64,000 nt of DNA from Rhodococcus sp. H36-A4 (GTDB taxonomy: Bacteria; Actinomycetota; Actinomycetes; Mycobacteriales; Mycobacteriaceae). Positions 18,653 through 28,160 of this stretch are shown in pieces (the first letter of the stretch is position 1; each line of letters begins with the position of its first letter). Below the pieces are notes generated by a model that was given only the letters and a program-made list of their open reading frames with translations, was not told where the DNA came from and searched no databases. The translations under genes were made by a program, and so were the position numbers. The stretch is from positions 1 to 64,000 of the forward strand of contig NZ_JAPVLQ010000003.1 in assembly GCF_027158005.1 (NCBI RefSeq), in the 5' to 3' direction.

Positions 18653-19287
18653 CAGCGGTCGATCTTCATCATGTGACGCGACTGACCGCCGATATGGAGT
18701 GCTGCTGTGCGGTCGTCATCGGTCAAGGTCGCCTGGTTGGCTTCGGGAATCAGGTTGATCTTCTGGGCACGGTAGAGCGAACTCAGAGCCGCGTCCAGCA
18801 CCGATCGATCCATGGCCGGCAGAGCCACGCGAAGTCGCGTCAGCGAGACCCATGCACGCGGCTCACTGGCAAGGCGGTGATAACTGTCGCGAACCAGGCT
18901 TTCGGGATCGATGCTGGCGTGCTTCTGGGTCGTGCCCGCTGTAGCGGGCAGGAACACCTCGTTGGGTTCGATCCCGACGCGATCGAAGTATCGCCGCATT
19001 GCGCGCAGCAGTGTGTACAAAGTCTTGCCGCCACTGCGGCTTGCCTGTGACGGGGTGGGAGCGCCGAACTCCTGGCTTCCGCGGGCCCATCCCGTGTCCG
19101 TGAGGTCGACAACTATTCCGCGGCCGACCTTCTCGACCCCGATCAGTTGGGCTCCGAGCAGCTTGTCCCGTGACTTCGCGCTCAGTTCGGAGCCGAGGGC
19201 CTTCAGCTCCGTGAGCTTCAGTGGCCGAGATTCCGCCATCAATACGAGCAGTGTTGTCCGTTCGACGAATGTCAGCTCGGTTGTCAC
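18652..19287 (-). CDS. Winged-helix-like protein of the HerA operon (unknown function)
   Basis: 211 residues, no family named with certainty. Residues 1-70 read like a winged helix (FVERTTLLVLMAESRPLKL, then a helix LKALGSELSAKSRDKLLGA and a wing). The C-terminal part, with LTRLRVALPAMDRSVLDAAL and a final TDDDRTAALHIGGQSRHMM, looks like a second winged-helix unit. I chose GTG 19287: it overlaps the nuclease stop as GTGA and has AGAAGGA eight bases upstream; a longer frame to 19389 lies inside the nuclease gene. Its position between nuclease and translocase suggests a DNA-binding adaptor or loader. That role is inference. Confidence 0.7.
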   Translation of the reverse strand: MTTELTFVERTTLLVLMAESRPLKLTELKALGSELSAKSRDKLLGAQLIGVEKVGRGIVVDLTDTGWARGSQEFGAPTPSQASRSGGKTLYTLLRAMRRYFDRVGIEPNEVFLPATAGTTQKHASIDPESLVRDSYHRLASEPRAWVSLTRLRVALPAMDRSVLDAALSSLYRAQKINLIPEANQATLTDDDRTAALHIGGQSRHMMKIDR

Positions 19288-20360
19288 TGGTGTGATCCTT
19301 CTTTCGTGGCAGTAAGTATGTTCGGATCGGAGTCTCGGATGATGCGGTGGCGGTACAGCGCAGCCTGTATCTCGTCGACAACCTGCCATACGTCTGCATG
19401 TACTCGCTCGTTGGGAATCCGCAGGACCTCGAAGCCCACGCCACGAAGAATCTCGTCACGCTTGTCGTCCTTGGCTTTACTCCATACAGACCGATGTTCG
19501 TGGCCGTCCAACTCGACGGCGAACAAGTCTTCGAGCCACACGATGTCGAGGAAGTACTTCTGCGCGATGTCGTTGTACTGGAAAGGGTGATTGAGTCGCC
19601 GATTCGTGGCCCACGAACGCTTGGAAAGCTCTCGGTCGACGCTCTTCTCGACGTCGCTGCCCGGGTGAGGCCTTCCAGCGACGGCCCAATACTCGACCGC
19701 GGGCCTCGTTCGAGAGCGCTGGCCGGTGTCTTCCACTTCGAGTAGTTCCCGTGGCAACGTCACGAACACGCTGGACAGTCGGTCGACGGTGGGCACTGGA
19801 TTGTCGACGAGCCATACGGCGAACCCGCGGGCGGCCAGCCACTCCGACGCAGCCGCGAGGGCACGCTGCTGCATCGATGACAGCTCGTCCGAATCCAACA
19901 GAAGCGCGACCTGCGCACGTTGCCAACTGGCACCGAGGATGCCGGCCAACCCTTCCGCCACCTCGGCGTCGGAGAACTGACGTCCCACTACTTTGTTTTT
20001 GTTGCCGAGGGATCGTTCGGCGAGATCCGCCAGGAACGGGCCGTAGTGATCGCTCGTCGCGGCCAGCCGACGCGCGTGGATCCGAACCGCCGCGAAATCC
20101 AGCGAGCTGCAACCGGTGATCGACGATGCGTCGGGCAACCACGCAGGGAACAGTTCGATCGCGATCGTAGTCAGCGCCGAGAGCACCTGCTCGATCACAG
20201 CGGCCTGACGGTCCCTCGGCCCGACATGAACGCGAATCAAGGCAGCGGCCGTGTCCGACAGATCCTCGAGCGCGACCGCGATCGCATCTCCGGGTGCGCC
20301 CACGAGGCATACGGCTCGATCGAGGGGGAGACCCCACGTGTCGACGTGTCCAATTGTCAT
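19284..20360 (-). CDS. Putative nuclease with Vsr/DUF559-like C-terminal domain
   Basis: 358 residues from ATG 20360. The N-terminal 230 residues match nothing I recognise (it begins MTIGHVDTWGLPLDRAVCL). The last 110 or so residues read as a restriction-endonuclease-like fold of the Vsr/DUF559 type: an early acidic SDVEKSVDREL, then the core YFLDIVWLEDLFAVELDGHE with Asp, Glu and Asp, His in HEHR, a KDDKRDEIL helix and the strand GFEVLRIPNERV. These match the D-(E)xD-H-D-R layout of DUF559. A longer frame (to 20534) would cross the divergent rplN promoter. GGAGGG lies 16 bases upstream of ATG 20360, so the start is uncertain. First gene of the operon with the winged-helix and HerA-like genes. 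Confidence 0.72.
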   Translation of the reverse strand: MTIGHVDTWGLPLDRAVCLVGAPGDAIAVALEDLSDTAAALIRVHVGPRDRQAAVIEQVLSALTTIAIELFPAWLPDASSITGCSSLDFAAVRIHARRLAATSDHYGPFLADLAERSLGNKNKVVGRQFSDAEVAEGLAGILGASWQRAQVALLLDSDELSSMQQRALAAASEWLAARGFAVWLVDNPVPTVDRLSSVFVTLPRELLEVEDTGQRSRTRPAVEYWAVAGRPHPGSDVEKSVDRELSKRSWATNRRLNHPFQYNDIAQKYFLDIVWLEDLFAVELDGHEHRSVWSKAKDDKRDEILRGVGFEVLRIPNERVHADVWQVVDEIQAALYRHRIIRDSDPNILTATKEGSHQ

Positions 20361-20465
20361 GCCACAGTCACCGGTTCCCTCCTGCGCTGCGCATACACAT
20401 CGAGAAACCATACCGGTGGTCCGTTTCTCTTCTCGCATCCAGCTGCCTCTTTCGGGTTCACCGAT

Positions 20466-20495
20466 TTGGACTCCTTCAGCTGTTTCCCCTACACT
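20466..20495 (+). promoter_or_regulatory. Promoter of rplN operon
   Basis: TTGGAC (20466-20471) and TACACT (20490-20495) with an 18-base spacer, directly followed by TGACCGGTTGCCCG. The same -10 and downstream block is found before rpsH. It lies in the divergent gap between the nuclease gene and rplN and lets the ribosomal genes downstream of the insertion be transcribed independently. Confidence 0.75.
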
Positions 20496-20610
20496 TGACC
20501 GGTTGCCCGAGGCAGCAGTGTGTCTTCGTGCCACTGCCGTTCTGGCAGCCGACCGCGCGCGTCGGGACGGAAATCCGGCGCGTAAGTAAATCCAGGTCTA
20601 GGAGAAGTTA

Positions 20611-20979
20611 GTGATTCAGCAGGAGTCGCGAGTACGCGTCGCTGACAACACGGGCGCGAAGGAAATCCTTTGCATCCGCGTTCTCGGTGGCTCGTCACGT
20701 CGCTACGCCGGAATCGGCGACATCATCGTAGCTACGGTGAAAGATGCCATTCCCGGTGGAAACATCAAAAAGGGCGAGATCGTCAAGGCCGTCATCGTCC
20801 GCACCGTCAAGGAGCGCCGCCGTCCGGATGGCTCGTACATCCGTTTCGACGAGAACGCTGCCGTGCTGATCAAGCCGGACAACGATCCCCGTGGAACCCG
20901 CATCTTCGGCCCGGTCGGCCGCGAGCTGCGCGAGAAGAAGTTCATGAAGATCGTTTCGCTCGCCCCGGAGGTGCTGTAA
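20611..20979 (+). CDS. rplN: 50S ribosomal protein L14
   Basis: L14 is at the subunit interface and is the docking site for RsfS; 122 residues, the universal length. Recognised by [18 protein letters not shown] and [18 protein letters not shown]. The GTG start follows AGGAGA by about six bases. It restarts the ribosomal order after the inserted minus-strand operon. Confidence 0.98.
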   Translation: MIQQESRVRVADNTGAKEILCIRVLGGSSRRYAGIGDIIVATVKDAIPGGNIKKGEIVKAVIVRTVKERRRPDGSYIRFDENAAVLIKPDNDPRGTRIFGPVGRELREKKFMKIVSLAPEVL

Positions 20980-21297
20980 ATGAAGGTGCACAAGGGCGAC
21001 ACCGTTCTCGTGATCGCAGGCAAGGACAAAGGCGCGAAGGGCAAGGTCATTCAGTCCTACCCGGACAATGACAAGGTTCTCGTCGAGGGCGTCAACCGCA
21101 TCAAGAAGCACACTGCGGTTTCCTCCAACCAGCGTGGCGCGTCTTCGGGCGGCATCGTCACACAGGAAGCCCCGATCCACGTATCGAACGTTGCAGTAGT
21201 CGATTCGGACGGAAACCCGACGCGTGTGGGTTACCGGACCGACGAGGAGACCGGCAAGCGCGTTCGGATTTCCCGGAAAAACGGGAAGGACATCTGA
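20980..21297 (+). CDS. rplX: 50S ribosomal protein L24
   Basis: L24 is an early 23S rRNA-binding assembly initiator with a KOW motif; 105 residues. Recognised by [20 protein letters not shown] and [20 protein letters not shown]. The ATG is directly after the rplN stop, with GGAGGTG inside the end of rplN. Confidence 0.98.
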   Translation: MKVHKGDTVLVIAGKDKGAKGKVIQSYPDNDKVLVEGVNRIKKHTAVSSNQRGASSGGIVTQEAPIHVSNVAVVDSDGNPTRVGYRTDEETGKRVRISRKNGKDI

Positions 21298-21298
21298 G

Positions 21299-21871
21299 AT
21301 GACTACCACTGAGAACACCGCGGGCGTACAGCCCCGCCTCAAGGCGCGCTACCGCGCCGAGATCAAAGACGCCCTGAACACCGAGTTTGCATACGAGAAC
21401 GTCATGCAGATCCCCGGTGTCGTCAAGGTCGTCGTCAACATGGGCGTCGGCGACGCCGCCCGTGACGCCAAGCTGATCAACGGTGCAGTTGCCGACCTCG
21501 CAGCGATCACCGGTCAGAAGCCGGAGATCCGCAAGGCTCGCAAGTCAATTGCTCAGTTCAAGCTCCGCGAAGGCATGCCCATCGGCGCCCGCGTCACACT
21601 TCGTGGCGACCGCATGTGGGAATTCCTGGACCGGTTGACCTCCATTGCCCTTCCCCGTATCAGGGACTTCCGCGGCCTCTCCGGCACGCAGTTCGATGGC
21701 AACGGAAACTACACGTTCGGCCTCAACGAGCAGTCGATGTTCCATGAGATCGACGTGGACCAGATCGATCGTCCGCGCGGCATGGACATCACCGTGGTGA
21801 CCACCGCAACCAACAACGAAGAAGGCCGTGCGTTGCTCAAGCACCTCGGCTTCCCGTTCAAGGAGAACTGA
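21299..21871 (+). CDS. rplE: 50S ribosomal protein L5
   Basis: L5 holds 5S rRNA in the central protuberance; 190 residues. Recognised by [40 protein letters not shown] and [20 protein letters not shown]. The ATG at 21299 follows the rplX stop by one base; an in-frame extension into rplX is not needed. Confidence 0.98.
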   Translation: MTTTENTAGVQPRLKARYRAEIKDALNTEFAYENVMQIPGVVKVVVNMGVGDAARDAKLINGAVADLAAITGQKPEIRKARKSIAQFKLREGMPIGARVTLRGDRMWEFLDRLTSIALPRIRDFRGLSGTQFDGNGNYTFGLNEQSMFHEIDVDQIDRPRGMDITVVTTATNNEEGRALLKHLGFPFKEN

Positions 21872-21875
21872 GTCC

Positions 21876-22061
21876 ATGGCGAAGAAGGCATTGGTCAACA
21901 AGGCCAACAAGAAGCCGAAGTTCGCGGTGCAAGGTTACACACGTTGCAACCGCTGCGGCCGTCCCCGCGCAGTATTCCGCAAGTTCGGCCTGTGCCGAAT
22001 TTGTGTCCGCGAAATGGCACACGCAGGAGAACTTCCCGGCGTTCGCAAGAGCTCCTGGTGA
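21876..22061 (+). CDS. rpsZ: 30S ribosomal protein S14, zinc-binding type
   Basis: 61-residue S14 of the short, zinc-containing form: CNRCG and CRIC give the two Cys pairs (C-x2-C, 13 residues between, C-x2-C). Many actinobacteria also keep a longer zinc-free S14 elsewhere for zinc starvation; none is in this window. The ATG at 21876 lies four bases after rplE. A strong terminator follows. Confidence 0.97.
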   Translation: MAKKALVNKANKKPKFAVQGYTRCNRCGRPRAVFRKFGLCRICVREMAHAGELPGVRKSSW

Positions 22062-22094
22062 TCTGAGGCCCTCGGGCCTCGTTCGACCACGTCG

Positions 22095-22133
22095 ATGGGT
22101 GTGGGTTCCGTTTCAGGAACCCACACCCATTTT
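22095..22133 (+). terminator. Intrinsic terminator after rpsZ
   Basis: A perfect 15-bp stem (ATGGGTGTGGGTTCC at 22095-22109, complement at 22116-22130) with a 6-base loop, followed by TTTT and a T-rich stretch. It divides the classical spc operon between S14 and S8. Confidence 0.92.
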
Positions 22134-22193
22134 CTGTTTACCCAGCAGTAGGCATCTCCGGGACCGCATCATCGAGTGACACGTCGGCTCGAT

Positions 22194-22222
22194 TTGGAAT
22201 TGGAAGCTCACGTGTCTACACT
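22194..22222 (+). promoter_or_regulatory. Promoter of rpsH-rplO unit
   Basis: TTGGAA (22194-22199), 17-base spacer, TACACT (22217-22222), followed by TAACCGGTTGCCCG. It is near-identical to the rplN promoter from the -10 to about 14 bases beyond it. Confidence 0.8.
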
Positions 22223-22495
22223 TAACCGGTTGCCCGGGTCCCGTCGTGTCTGCACACGGCCCGAGCAGCTCGAGTTTCCAGCATGTTGCTAGAGACACTC
22301 GACAGTGCACGTGCGCGCATCGGATGTGCCATCGACTCGTGCATTGCCGGGAGCGCAACCCCTGACCGGCAACAGTCGGTCAGGACATGTTCACTTCGCT
22401 GTAGGCCCACGATGTGACGAGTCAGGCCCTGTACGGGGCACCAGCTCGCGCGTGCTGCATGGGAACCGCTACGAGAAAGGTGCACAGGTCACACC

Positions 22496-22894
22496 ATGAC
22501 GATGACCGATCCAATTGCAGACTTCTTGACCCGTCTGCGCAACGCCAATTCGGCGTACCACGACGAGGTGAAGCTTCCCCACTCGAAGTTGAAGGCGAAT
22601 ATCGCCGACATCCTCAAGCGCGAGGGCTACATCGCAGATTTCCGCACTGAGGACGCCGAGGTGGGCAAGACCCTCATCGTCGACCTCAAATACGGACCCA
22701 GCCGCGAGCGCAGCCTCGCAGGCATCCGTCGTATCTCGAAGCCCGGTCTTCGCGTATACGCAAAATCCACCAATCTGCCCAAGGTTCTCGGCGGCCTGGG
22801 CGTGGCGATCATCTCCACGTCCACAGGCTTGCTTACGGAGCGTCAGGCGGCCAAGCAGGGTGTGGGCGGAGAAGTCCTCGCCTACGTCTGGTAG
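22496..22894 (+). CDS. rpsH: 30S ribosomal protein S8
   Basis: S8 is a primary 16S rRNA binder in the platform; 132 residues. Recognised by [20 protein letters not shown] and the C-terminal [20 protein letters not shown] and GGEVLAYVW. First gene after the internal terminator/promoter pair. The Shine-Dalgarno is weak (AAAGG about 15 bases upstream). Confidence 0.98.
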   Translation: MTMTDPIADFLTRLRNANSAYHDEVKLPHSKLKANIADILKREGYIADFRTEDAEVGKTLIVDLKYGPSRERSLAGIRRISKPGLRVYAKSTNLPKVLGGLGVAIISTSTGLLTERQAAKQGVGGEVLAYVW

Positions 22895-22908
22895 GGGAGG
22901 CCACCACC

Positions 22909-23448
22909 ATGTCACGTATTGGAAAATTGCCGGTCACGGTCCCCGCGGGCGTTGACATCACGATCGACGGGCAGAACATCGCGGTCAAGGGCCCCAAGGG
23001 TGCCCTCGAGTTGACGATCGCCGAACCCATCCAGATTGCCCGGTCGGAAGATGGCACTCTCGCTGTCACCCGTCCGGACGACGAGCGTCGTAGTCGCTCA
23101 CTGCATGGCCTTTCGCGCACCCTCGTCGCAAACCTCATCACCGGTGTCACCAACGGTTACACCACCAAGATGGAGATCCACGGCGTCGGCTACCGCGTTG
23201 TGGTGAAGGGCAAGGACCTCGAGTTCGCGCTCGGTTACAGCCACCCCGTGCTGATCGAAGCACCTGAGGGCATCACGTTCACGGTCGAGTCGCCCACGCG
23301 ATTCACCATCATCGGCATCGATAAGCAGAAGGTCGGCCAGATCGCGGCCAACGTCCGTCGTCTGCGGCGCCCCGACCCGTACAAGGGTAAGGGCATCCGC
23401 TACGAGGGTGAAGTTATCCGCCGCAAGGTCGGGAAGACGGGTAAGTGA
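22909..23448 (+). CDS. rplF: 50S ribosomal protein L6
   Basis: L6 lies near the factor-binding site and the base of the L7/L12 stalk; 179 residues. Recognised by [20 protein letters not shown] and the C-terminal [23 protein letters not shown] precedes the ATG by eight bases. Confidence 0.98.
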   Translation: MSRIGKLPVTVPAGVDITIDGQNIAVKGPKGALELTIAEPIQIARSEDGTLAVTRPDDERRSRSLHGLSRTLVANLITGVTNGYTTKMEIHGVGYRVVVKGKDLEFALGYSHPVLIEAPEGITFTVESPTRFTIIGIDKQKVGQIAANVRRLRRPDPYKGKGIRYEGEVIRRKVGKTGK

Positions 23449-23449
23449 T

Positions 23450-23866
23450 ATGAGCCAGCAAACAGCAGACAAAGCGAACGTCGTGAAGCGCACTCCGCGC
23501 GGCACGGACGTGTCGACGAAGCGTCGCCTGTCGAAGGCACGCCGTCATTTCCGCCTTCGGAAGAAGATCTCCGGAACGCCCGAGCGTCCTCGCTTGGTCG
23601 TCAACCGTTCTTCGCGTCACATTCACGTCCAGCTGGTCGACGATCTTGCGGGCCGTACGCTCGCGAGCGCCTCGAGCATCGAAGCCGACGTGCGTGCACT
23701 CGATGGCGACAAGAAGGCTGTCAGCGCCAAGGTGGGCGAGCTCATCGCCAGCCGTGCGAAGGCTGCCGGAATCGACGCTGTCGTGTTCGACCGCGGTGGA
23801 AACAGCTACAGCGGCCGCATCGCGGCCCTGGCAGAAGCGGCTCGCGAAGGCGGGTTGACGTTCTGA
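23450..23866 (+). CDS. rplR: 50S ribosomal protein L18
   Basis: L18 is a 5S rRNA-binding protein of the central protuberance; 138 residues. Recognised by [35 protein letters not shown] and the C-terminal [21 protein letters not shown] chose the ATG at 23450, one base after the rplF stop. The N-terminus has an extra 20 or so polar residues compared with short L18 proteins, as in other actinobacteria. Confidence 0.97.
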   Translation: MSQQTADKANVVKRTPRGTDVSTKRRLSKARRHFRLRKKISGTPERPRLVVNRSSRHIHVQLVDDLAGRTLASASSIEADVRALDGDKKAVSAKVGELIASRAKAAGIDAVVFDRGGNSYSGRIAALAEAAREGGLTF

Positions 23867-23900
23867 TGATGACAATGACCGAAAACGGAAGGACAGCCTG

Positions 23901-24572
23901 ATGCCGGGACGTCAACGGCGTGACGGCGGAAGCGGCCCCGCCGGACAGAACAGTGGCCCGAACGCAGCCGGCGGTGACAACAGCCAGCGCGGTGACAACC
24001 GCGGTGGTCGTGACCGTCGTGACAACTCGCGCGGCGGAAACGCTGCCGACAAGTCGAACTTCATCGAGCGCGTGGTTGCCATCAACCGCGTCTCCAAGGT
24101 GGTCAAGGGTGGTCGTCGCTTCAGCTTCACCGCCCTCGTCATCGTCGGAGACGGCAACGGTTTGGTCGGCGTCGGCTACGGCAAGGCCAAGGAAGTTCCT
24201 GCGGCGATCCAGAAGGGTGTCGAGGAAGCTCGCAAGAGCTTCTTCCGCGTTCCGATGATCGCTGGCACCATCACGCACCCGATTCAGGGCGAAGCTGCGG
24301 CTGGTGTCGTAATGCTGCGTCCGGCCAGCCCAGGTACCGGCGTCATCGCCGGCGGTGCAGTTCGCGCCGTCCTGGAGTGCGCTGGTATTCACGACGTGTT
24401 GTCGAAGTCGCTCGGTAGCGACAACGCCATCAACGTCGTGCACGCCACCGTCGCAGCACTCAAGGGTCTGCAGCGTCCCGAGGAAGTCGCGGCTCGCCGC
24501 GGTCTGACCCTCGAAGAGGTTGCACCCGCCGGGATGCTGCGTGCACGTGCACAGGCAGGAGCGGTCAAGTAA
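23901..24572 (+). CDS. rpsE: 30S ribosomal protein S5
   Basis: S5 is important for decoding accuracy and mRNA unwinding; 223 residues. The core begins near residue 50 ([20 protein letters not shown]) and includes [20 protein letters not shown]. The first 50 residues are a Gly/Asn/Asp/Arg-rich, probably disordered tail. The ATG follows GGAAGGA by seven bases, and the stop overlaps rpmD as TAATG. Confidence 0.97.
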   Translation: MPGRQRRDGGSGPAGQNSGPNAAGGDNSQRGDNRGGRDRRDNSRGGNAADKSNFIERVVAINRVSKVVKGGRRFSFTALVIVGDGNGLVGVGYGKAKEVPAAIQKGVEEARKSFFRVPMIAGTITHPIQGEAAAGVVMLRPASPGTGVIAGGAVRAVLECAGIHDVLSKSLGSDNAINVVHATVAALKGLQRPEEVAARRGLTLEEVAPAGMLRARAQAGAVK

Positions 24573-24751
24573 TGGCGCAGCTCAAGGTCACCCAGATCAG
24601 AAGCACCATCGGCCAGCGCGCGACACAGCGTGACACCTTGCGGACTCTCGGACTCAAAGGCATTCGCCAGACGGTGCTCCGCGAGGACAACTCGCAAAAT
24701 CGCGGTCTGGTCAACAAGGTGCGCCACCTCGTAACAGTTGAGGAGGTCTAA
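24572..24751 (+). CDS. rpmD: 50S ribosomal protein L30
   Basis: A short gene of 59 codons read directly from the sequence: it begins [15 protein letters not shown] and continues with [15 protein letters not shown] and [13 protein letters not shown], the complete L30 fold. Its ATG shares a base with the rpsE stop, and rplO starts two bases after its TAA. In E. coli the same order, rpsE-rpmD-rplO, is kept. Confidence 0.97.
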   Translation: MAQLKVTQIRSTIGQRATQRDTLRTLGLKGIRQTVLREDNSQNRGLVNKVRHLVTVEEV

Positions 24752-24753
24752 CC

Positions 24754-25197
24754 ATGACCATCAAACTCCATCACCTGCGCCCAGCGCCCGGATCCAAGTC
24801 GACGAAGATTCGCGTCGGCCGTGGTGAAGGCGGCAAGCGCGGCAAGACCGCAGGTCGCGGTACCAAGGGAACCGGCGCGCGCAAGAATGTGCCGGCACGC
24901 TTCGAGGGTGGGCAGATGCCTCTCCAGATGCGGCTTCCGAAGCTCAAGGGCTTCACCAACCCCAACCGCGTCGTGTTCCAGGTTGTAAACCTTCGCGACA
25001 TCGAGCGGCTCTTCCCCGAGGGTGGCCAGGTCAGCGTCGCTGATCTGATTGCCAAGGGCGCAGTCCGTAAGAACGAGCCCGTCAAGGTGCTCGGCGACGG
25101 CACGATATCGGTCAAGGTCGATGTCTCCGCCAATAAGTTCACGGGTTCGGCCAAGGAAAAGATCGCCGCTGCCGGCGGTTCTGTAACCGAGGTCTAG
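24754..25197 (+). CDS. rplO: 50S ribosomal protein L15
   Basis: L15 is a late-assembly large-subunit protein; 147 residues. Recognised by [20 protein letters not shown], the Gly/Lys-rich N-terminal arm and [26 protein letters not shown] lies just upstream. It ends this transcription unit; a 14-bp hairpin and a separate -10 element lie before secY. Confidence 0.98.
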   Translation: MTIKLHHLRPAPGSKSTKIRVGRGEGGKRGKTAGRGTKGTGARKNVPARFEGGQMPLQMRLPKLKGFTNPNRVVFQVVNLRDIERLFPEGGQVSVADLIAKGAVRKNEPVKVLGDGTISVKVDVSANKFTGSAKEKIAAAGGSVTEV

Positions 25198-25234
25198 CCA
25201 CATTCGACCTTGGTCGAGTGAGCGCATCGTGTGT

Positions 25235-25281
25235 CGATGGCCGCAGCGACAAGCCTTCACAGGCCAACGCTGCGGCCATCG
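25235..25281 (+). terminator. Hairpin between rplO and secY, possible terminator without U-tract
   Basis: A perfect 14-bp stem (CGATGGCCGCAGCG at 25235-25248 with its complement at 25268-25281) encloses a loop that can form a small inner GCCT/AGGC stem. No T-run follows. TACACT at 25300-25305 just beyond could be a -10 for secY, without a good -35. Confidence 0.5.
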
Positions 25282-25492
25282 CTGCCTCACCGGTATCTCT
25301 ACACTGTCCGGCAGGGTGGGGCGGCGACTGACCGATAGGTCGATTGCTGCACACTGTTAGAGTTCTAGAGTTCACGGAAGTGCTTTTCCATGCAGACGAT
25401 TCCTATCGTTCGCAGTCCATGGTCGAGTGTCGCCGAGGCCGGTAACGGCACCGCAGACACCGACCACCAACGCAGTCGTGCCAGGAGGATCT

Positions 25493-26815
25493 TTGCTTTC
25501 CGCCTTCGTGTCGGCCCTCAGGACTCCTGACCTGAGACGGAAGATCCTTTTCACCCTCGGGTTGGTTGCCCTGTATCGCTTCGGCGCTACGCTCCCATCC
25601 CCAGGCGTGGATTACGCCAACGTCAAGGCGTGTATCGATGAGGTATCAGGCGGCGATCAAGCCGGCATCTACTCGCTGATCAACCTGTTCTCCGGTGGCG
25701 CGCTGCTACAGCTGTCCGTGTTTGCAATCGGCATCATGCCGTACATCACGGCGAGCATCATCGTGCAGTTGTTGACCGTCGTCATCCCCAAGTTCGAGGA
25801 ACTCCGCAAGGAGGGCCAGTCGGGCCAAGCGAAGATGACCCAGTACACGCGTTACCTGTCGATCGCCTTGGCGATCCTGCAGGCGACCGGGCTGGTGGCT
25901 CTCGCGTCCCGCGGTCAACTACTCCAGGGCTGTCAACAGGACATCATCGCCGACCAGAGCATTTTCGGTCTGATCATCATCGTCCTCGTCATGACCGCAG
26001 GTGCTGCGGTAGTGATGTGGTTCGGCGAGGTAATCACCGAGCGCGGAGTCGGAAACGGCATGTCGCTGCTGATCTTCGCAGGCATCGCCTCGCGCATCCC
26101 GTCCGAAGGCAAGTCCATCCTGGACAGCCGCGGCGGCCTTGTGTTCGGCCTGGTGTGCGTTGCCGCACTACTCATCATCGCCGGCGTTGTGTTCGTCGAG
26201 CAGGGGCAGCGTCGAATTCCGGTGCAGTACGCCAAGCGGATGGTCGGCCGAAAGATGTACGGCGGATCATCGACGTATCTTCCGTTGAAGGTCAACCAGG
26301 CTGGTGTCATCCCGGTGATCTTCGCGTCGTCGCTGCTGTACCTGCCCAACCTGATCGCGCAGCTCACCTCTGCCAGTACGGCGACGGACCCTAGTTGGTG
26401 GCAGCGAATCATCAACGAGTACCTGGTCAACCCGGCTAATCCGGTCTACATCGCCATCTACTTCGGACTCATTGTCTTCTTCACTTATTTTTACGTCGCG
26501 ATCACGTTCAATCCAGAGGAACGCGCGGATGAGATGAAGAAGTTCGGTGGTTTCATCCCGGGTATTCGACCGGGTAAGCCGACCGCCGACTACCTGAACT
26601 ACGTGCTCAGCCGCATCACGTTGCCGGGTGCTATCTACCTGGGCACCATTGCCGTGCTGCCCAACCTGTTCCTCGACATCGGGAGCTCGGGCGGTGCGCA
26701 AAACCTGCCGTTCGGTGGCACCGCTGTGCTGATCATGGTCAGCGTGGGTCTCGATACGGTGAAGCAGATCGAAAGTCAGCTGATGCAGCGCAACTACGAA
26801 GGGTTCCTCAAGTGA
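25493..26815 (+). CDS. secY: Preprotein translocase channel subunit SecY
   Basis: Central ten-span membrane channel of the Sec machinery, 440 residues from a TTG start at 25493. I chose it because AGGAGG lies four bases upstream and the protein then begins [17 protein letters not shown], as in mycobacterial SecY. A GTG at 25427 would add 22 residues. Recognised by [18 protein letters not shown] (plug and span 2), [15 protein letters not shown] and the cytoplasmic [20 protein letters not shown] loop that contacts SecA and the ribosome. Its stop overlaps adk as GTGA. Confidence 0.96.
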   Translation: MLSAFVSALRTPDLRRKILFTLGLVALYRFGATLPSPGVDYANVKACIDEVSGGDQAGIYSLINLFSGGALLQLSVFAIGIMPYITASIIVQLLTVVIPKFEELRKEGQSGQAKMTQYTRYLSIALAILQATGLVALASRGQLLQGCQQDIIADQSIFGLIIIVLVMTAGAAVVMWFGEVITERGVGNGMSLLIFAGIASRIPSEGKSILDSRGGLVFGLVCVAALLIIAGVVFVEQGQRRIPVQYAKRMVGRKMYGGSSTYLPLKVNQAGVIPVIFASSLLYLPNLIAQLTSASTATDPSWWQRIINEYLVNPANPVYIAIYFGLIVFFTYFYVAITFNPEERADEMKKFGGFIPGIRPGKPTADYLNYVLSRITLPGAIYLGTIAVLPNLFLDIGSSGGAQNLPFGGTAVLIMVSVGLDTVKQIESQLMQRNYEGFLK

Positions 26816-27366
26816 GACTTGTTCTTCTTGGTCCTCCCGGTGCCGGCAAGGGCACCCAAGCCGAGATTCTTTCCGAGAAGCTGGGTGTACCGCACATTTC
26901 GACGGGCGATCTATTTCGCGCAAACATCGGCGAGAAGACCGCCCTCGGGATCGAGGCAAAGAAGTACCTCGATGCTGGAGATCTCGTACCGAGCGAACTG
27001 ACCGTCGATATGGTTCGTAGTCGCTTGGCCGAACCAGACGCCGTCAACGGCTTTCTTCTCGACGGATTCCCGCGCTCGGTAGGTCAAGCAGAGTCACTCG
27101 TCACTATCCTCGCCGATATGGGCGCAAAGCTCGATGGCGTGTTGTCGTTCATCGTCGACGAGGACGTCGTAGTTGCTCGCATGCTCTCGCGTGGGCGCGC
27201 CGACGACAAAGAGGACGTCATCCGCAACCGGCTCAAGGTCTACCGCGATGAGACTGCGCCTCTGCTCGACTACTACAAAGATCGGATCCTTACTGTCGAT
27301 GCAATCGGTGAGGTCGAAGAAGTCAGCGCACGCGCGTTGAAGGCGATAGAGGATCTCGACAACTGA
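26812..27366 (+). CDS. adk: Adenylate kinase
   Basis: Converts AMP and ATP to two ADP. It has 184 residues, the short actinobacterial form with a reduced LID domain. Walker A is [10 protein letters not shown] (near 8-17), the AMP-binding segment is [10 protein letters not shown], and [14 protein letters not shown] and [16 protein letters not shown] complete the fold. The GTG start overlaps secY, and the stop overlaps map (TGATG). Confidence 0.98.
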   Translation: MRLVLLGPPGAGKGTQAEILSEKLGVPHISTGDLFRANIGEKTALGIEAKKYLDAGDLVPSELTVDMVRSRLAEPDAVNGFLLDGFPRSVGQAESLVTILADMGAKLDGVLSFIVDEDVVVARMLSRGRADDKEDVIRNRLKVYRDETAPLLDYYKDRILTVDAIGEVEEVSARALKAIEDLDN

Positions 27367-28160
27367 TGGCTTTCGGTCGTAAACGCAAGGTAGTGCCGTT
27401 TCGCAGCGCGGGCGAGTTGGACGCCATGGCTGCAGCTGGGCTGATCGTCGGTTCTGCGCTGGTAGCCGTGCGTGATGCGGCCAAGCCTGGAGTGTCGACC
27501 CTCGAATTGGACAGGGTGGCCGAGGCCGTCATTCGCGACGCCGGTGCGGTCCCTTCCTTTCTGGGATACCACGGGTTCACCGGAAGCATCTGCTCGTCAG
27601 TCAATGACCGAGTCGTGCACGGAATCCCGTCGGCCGAGGACATCCTCGTTGTCGGAGATCTGATCTCGATCGACTGCGGTGCAGTTCTCGATGGTTGGCA
27701 CGGGGACTCGGCGTGGACGTTCGGTATCGGAGACATCATCGAGGCAGACGCGTTGCTCAGCGAAGCGACGCGGCTGTCGATGGAAGCTGGAATTGCGGCG
27801 ATGCTCCCAGGCAATCGGCTCACCGACATTTCGCATGCTATTGAAAACGGAACACGTGCGGCGGAAGAGGCTCACGGTCGCGCTTATGGAATTGTCGACG
27901 GTTACGGCGGTCACGGCATCGGTCGTGAAATGCACATGGACCCGTTCCTGGCGAACGAGGGTGCTCCGGGTAAGGGGCCTGAGCTGGTAGTGGGGTCGAC
28001 CTTGGCGATCGAGCCGATGCTCACACTCGGCACCTACGAGACCGAGATCCTGTCGGATGACTGGACAGTCGTAACAACCGACGGCTCGCGAGCAGCGCAC
28101 TGGGAGCACACTGTCGCGGTCACAGACGATGGTCCCCGGATCCTGACTCTGCGCCCCTGA
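27366..28160 (+). CDS. map: Methionine aminopeptidase, type I
   Basis: Removes the initiator methionine from nascent proteins; dimetal enzyme of the pita-bread fold, 264 residues. Metal and catalytic residues are seen in order: His in GYHGFTGS, the two Asp in [19 protein letters not shown], His in [10 protein letters not shown], Glu in LAIEPML and Glu in WEHTVAV. Cotranscribed with secY and adk. Confidence 0.96.
   Translation: MAFGRKRKVVPFRSAGELDAMAAAGLIVGSALVAVRDAAKPGVSTLELDRVAEAVIRDAGAVPSFLGYHGFTGSICSSVNDRVVHGIPSAEDILVVGDLISIDCGAVLDGWHGDSAWTFGIGDIIEADALLSEATRLSMEAGIAAMLPGNRLTDISHAIENGTRAAEEAHGRAYGIVDGYGGHGIGREMHMDPFLANEGAPGKGPELVVGSTLAIEPMLTLGTYETEILSDDWTVVTTDGSRAAHWEHTVAVTDDGPRILTLRP

Larger units (their letters stand above)
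22062..22495 (+). other. Spacer between rpsZ and rpsH: terminator, promoter, long leader
   Basis: 434 bases without a credible gene. From left to right: a small GAGGCCC/GGGCCTC hairpin (22067-22082), the strong terminator at 22095-22133, the rpsH promoter at 22194-22222, and about 270 bases of leader. I recognise no RNA motif in the leader. S8 autoregulation in other bacteria acts at rplE, so it is not expected to act here. Confidence 0.7.

Noticed and set aside
15332..20610. Transposon or integrative element carrying the HerA operon
   Set aside because: No transposase, integrase, flanking inverted or direct repeats, tRNA target or visible composition shift was seen; the borders are a terminator and a promoter.
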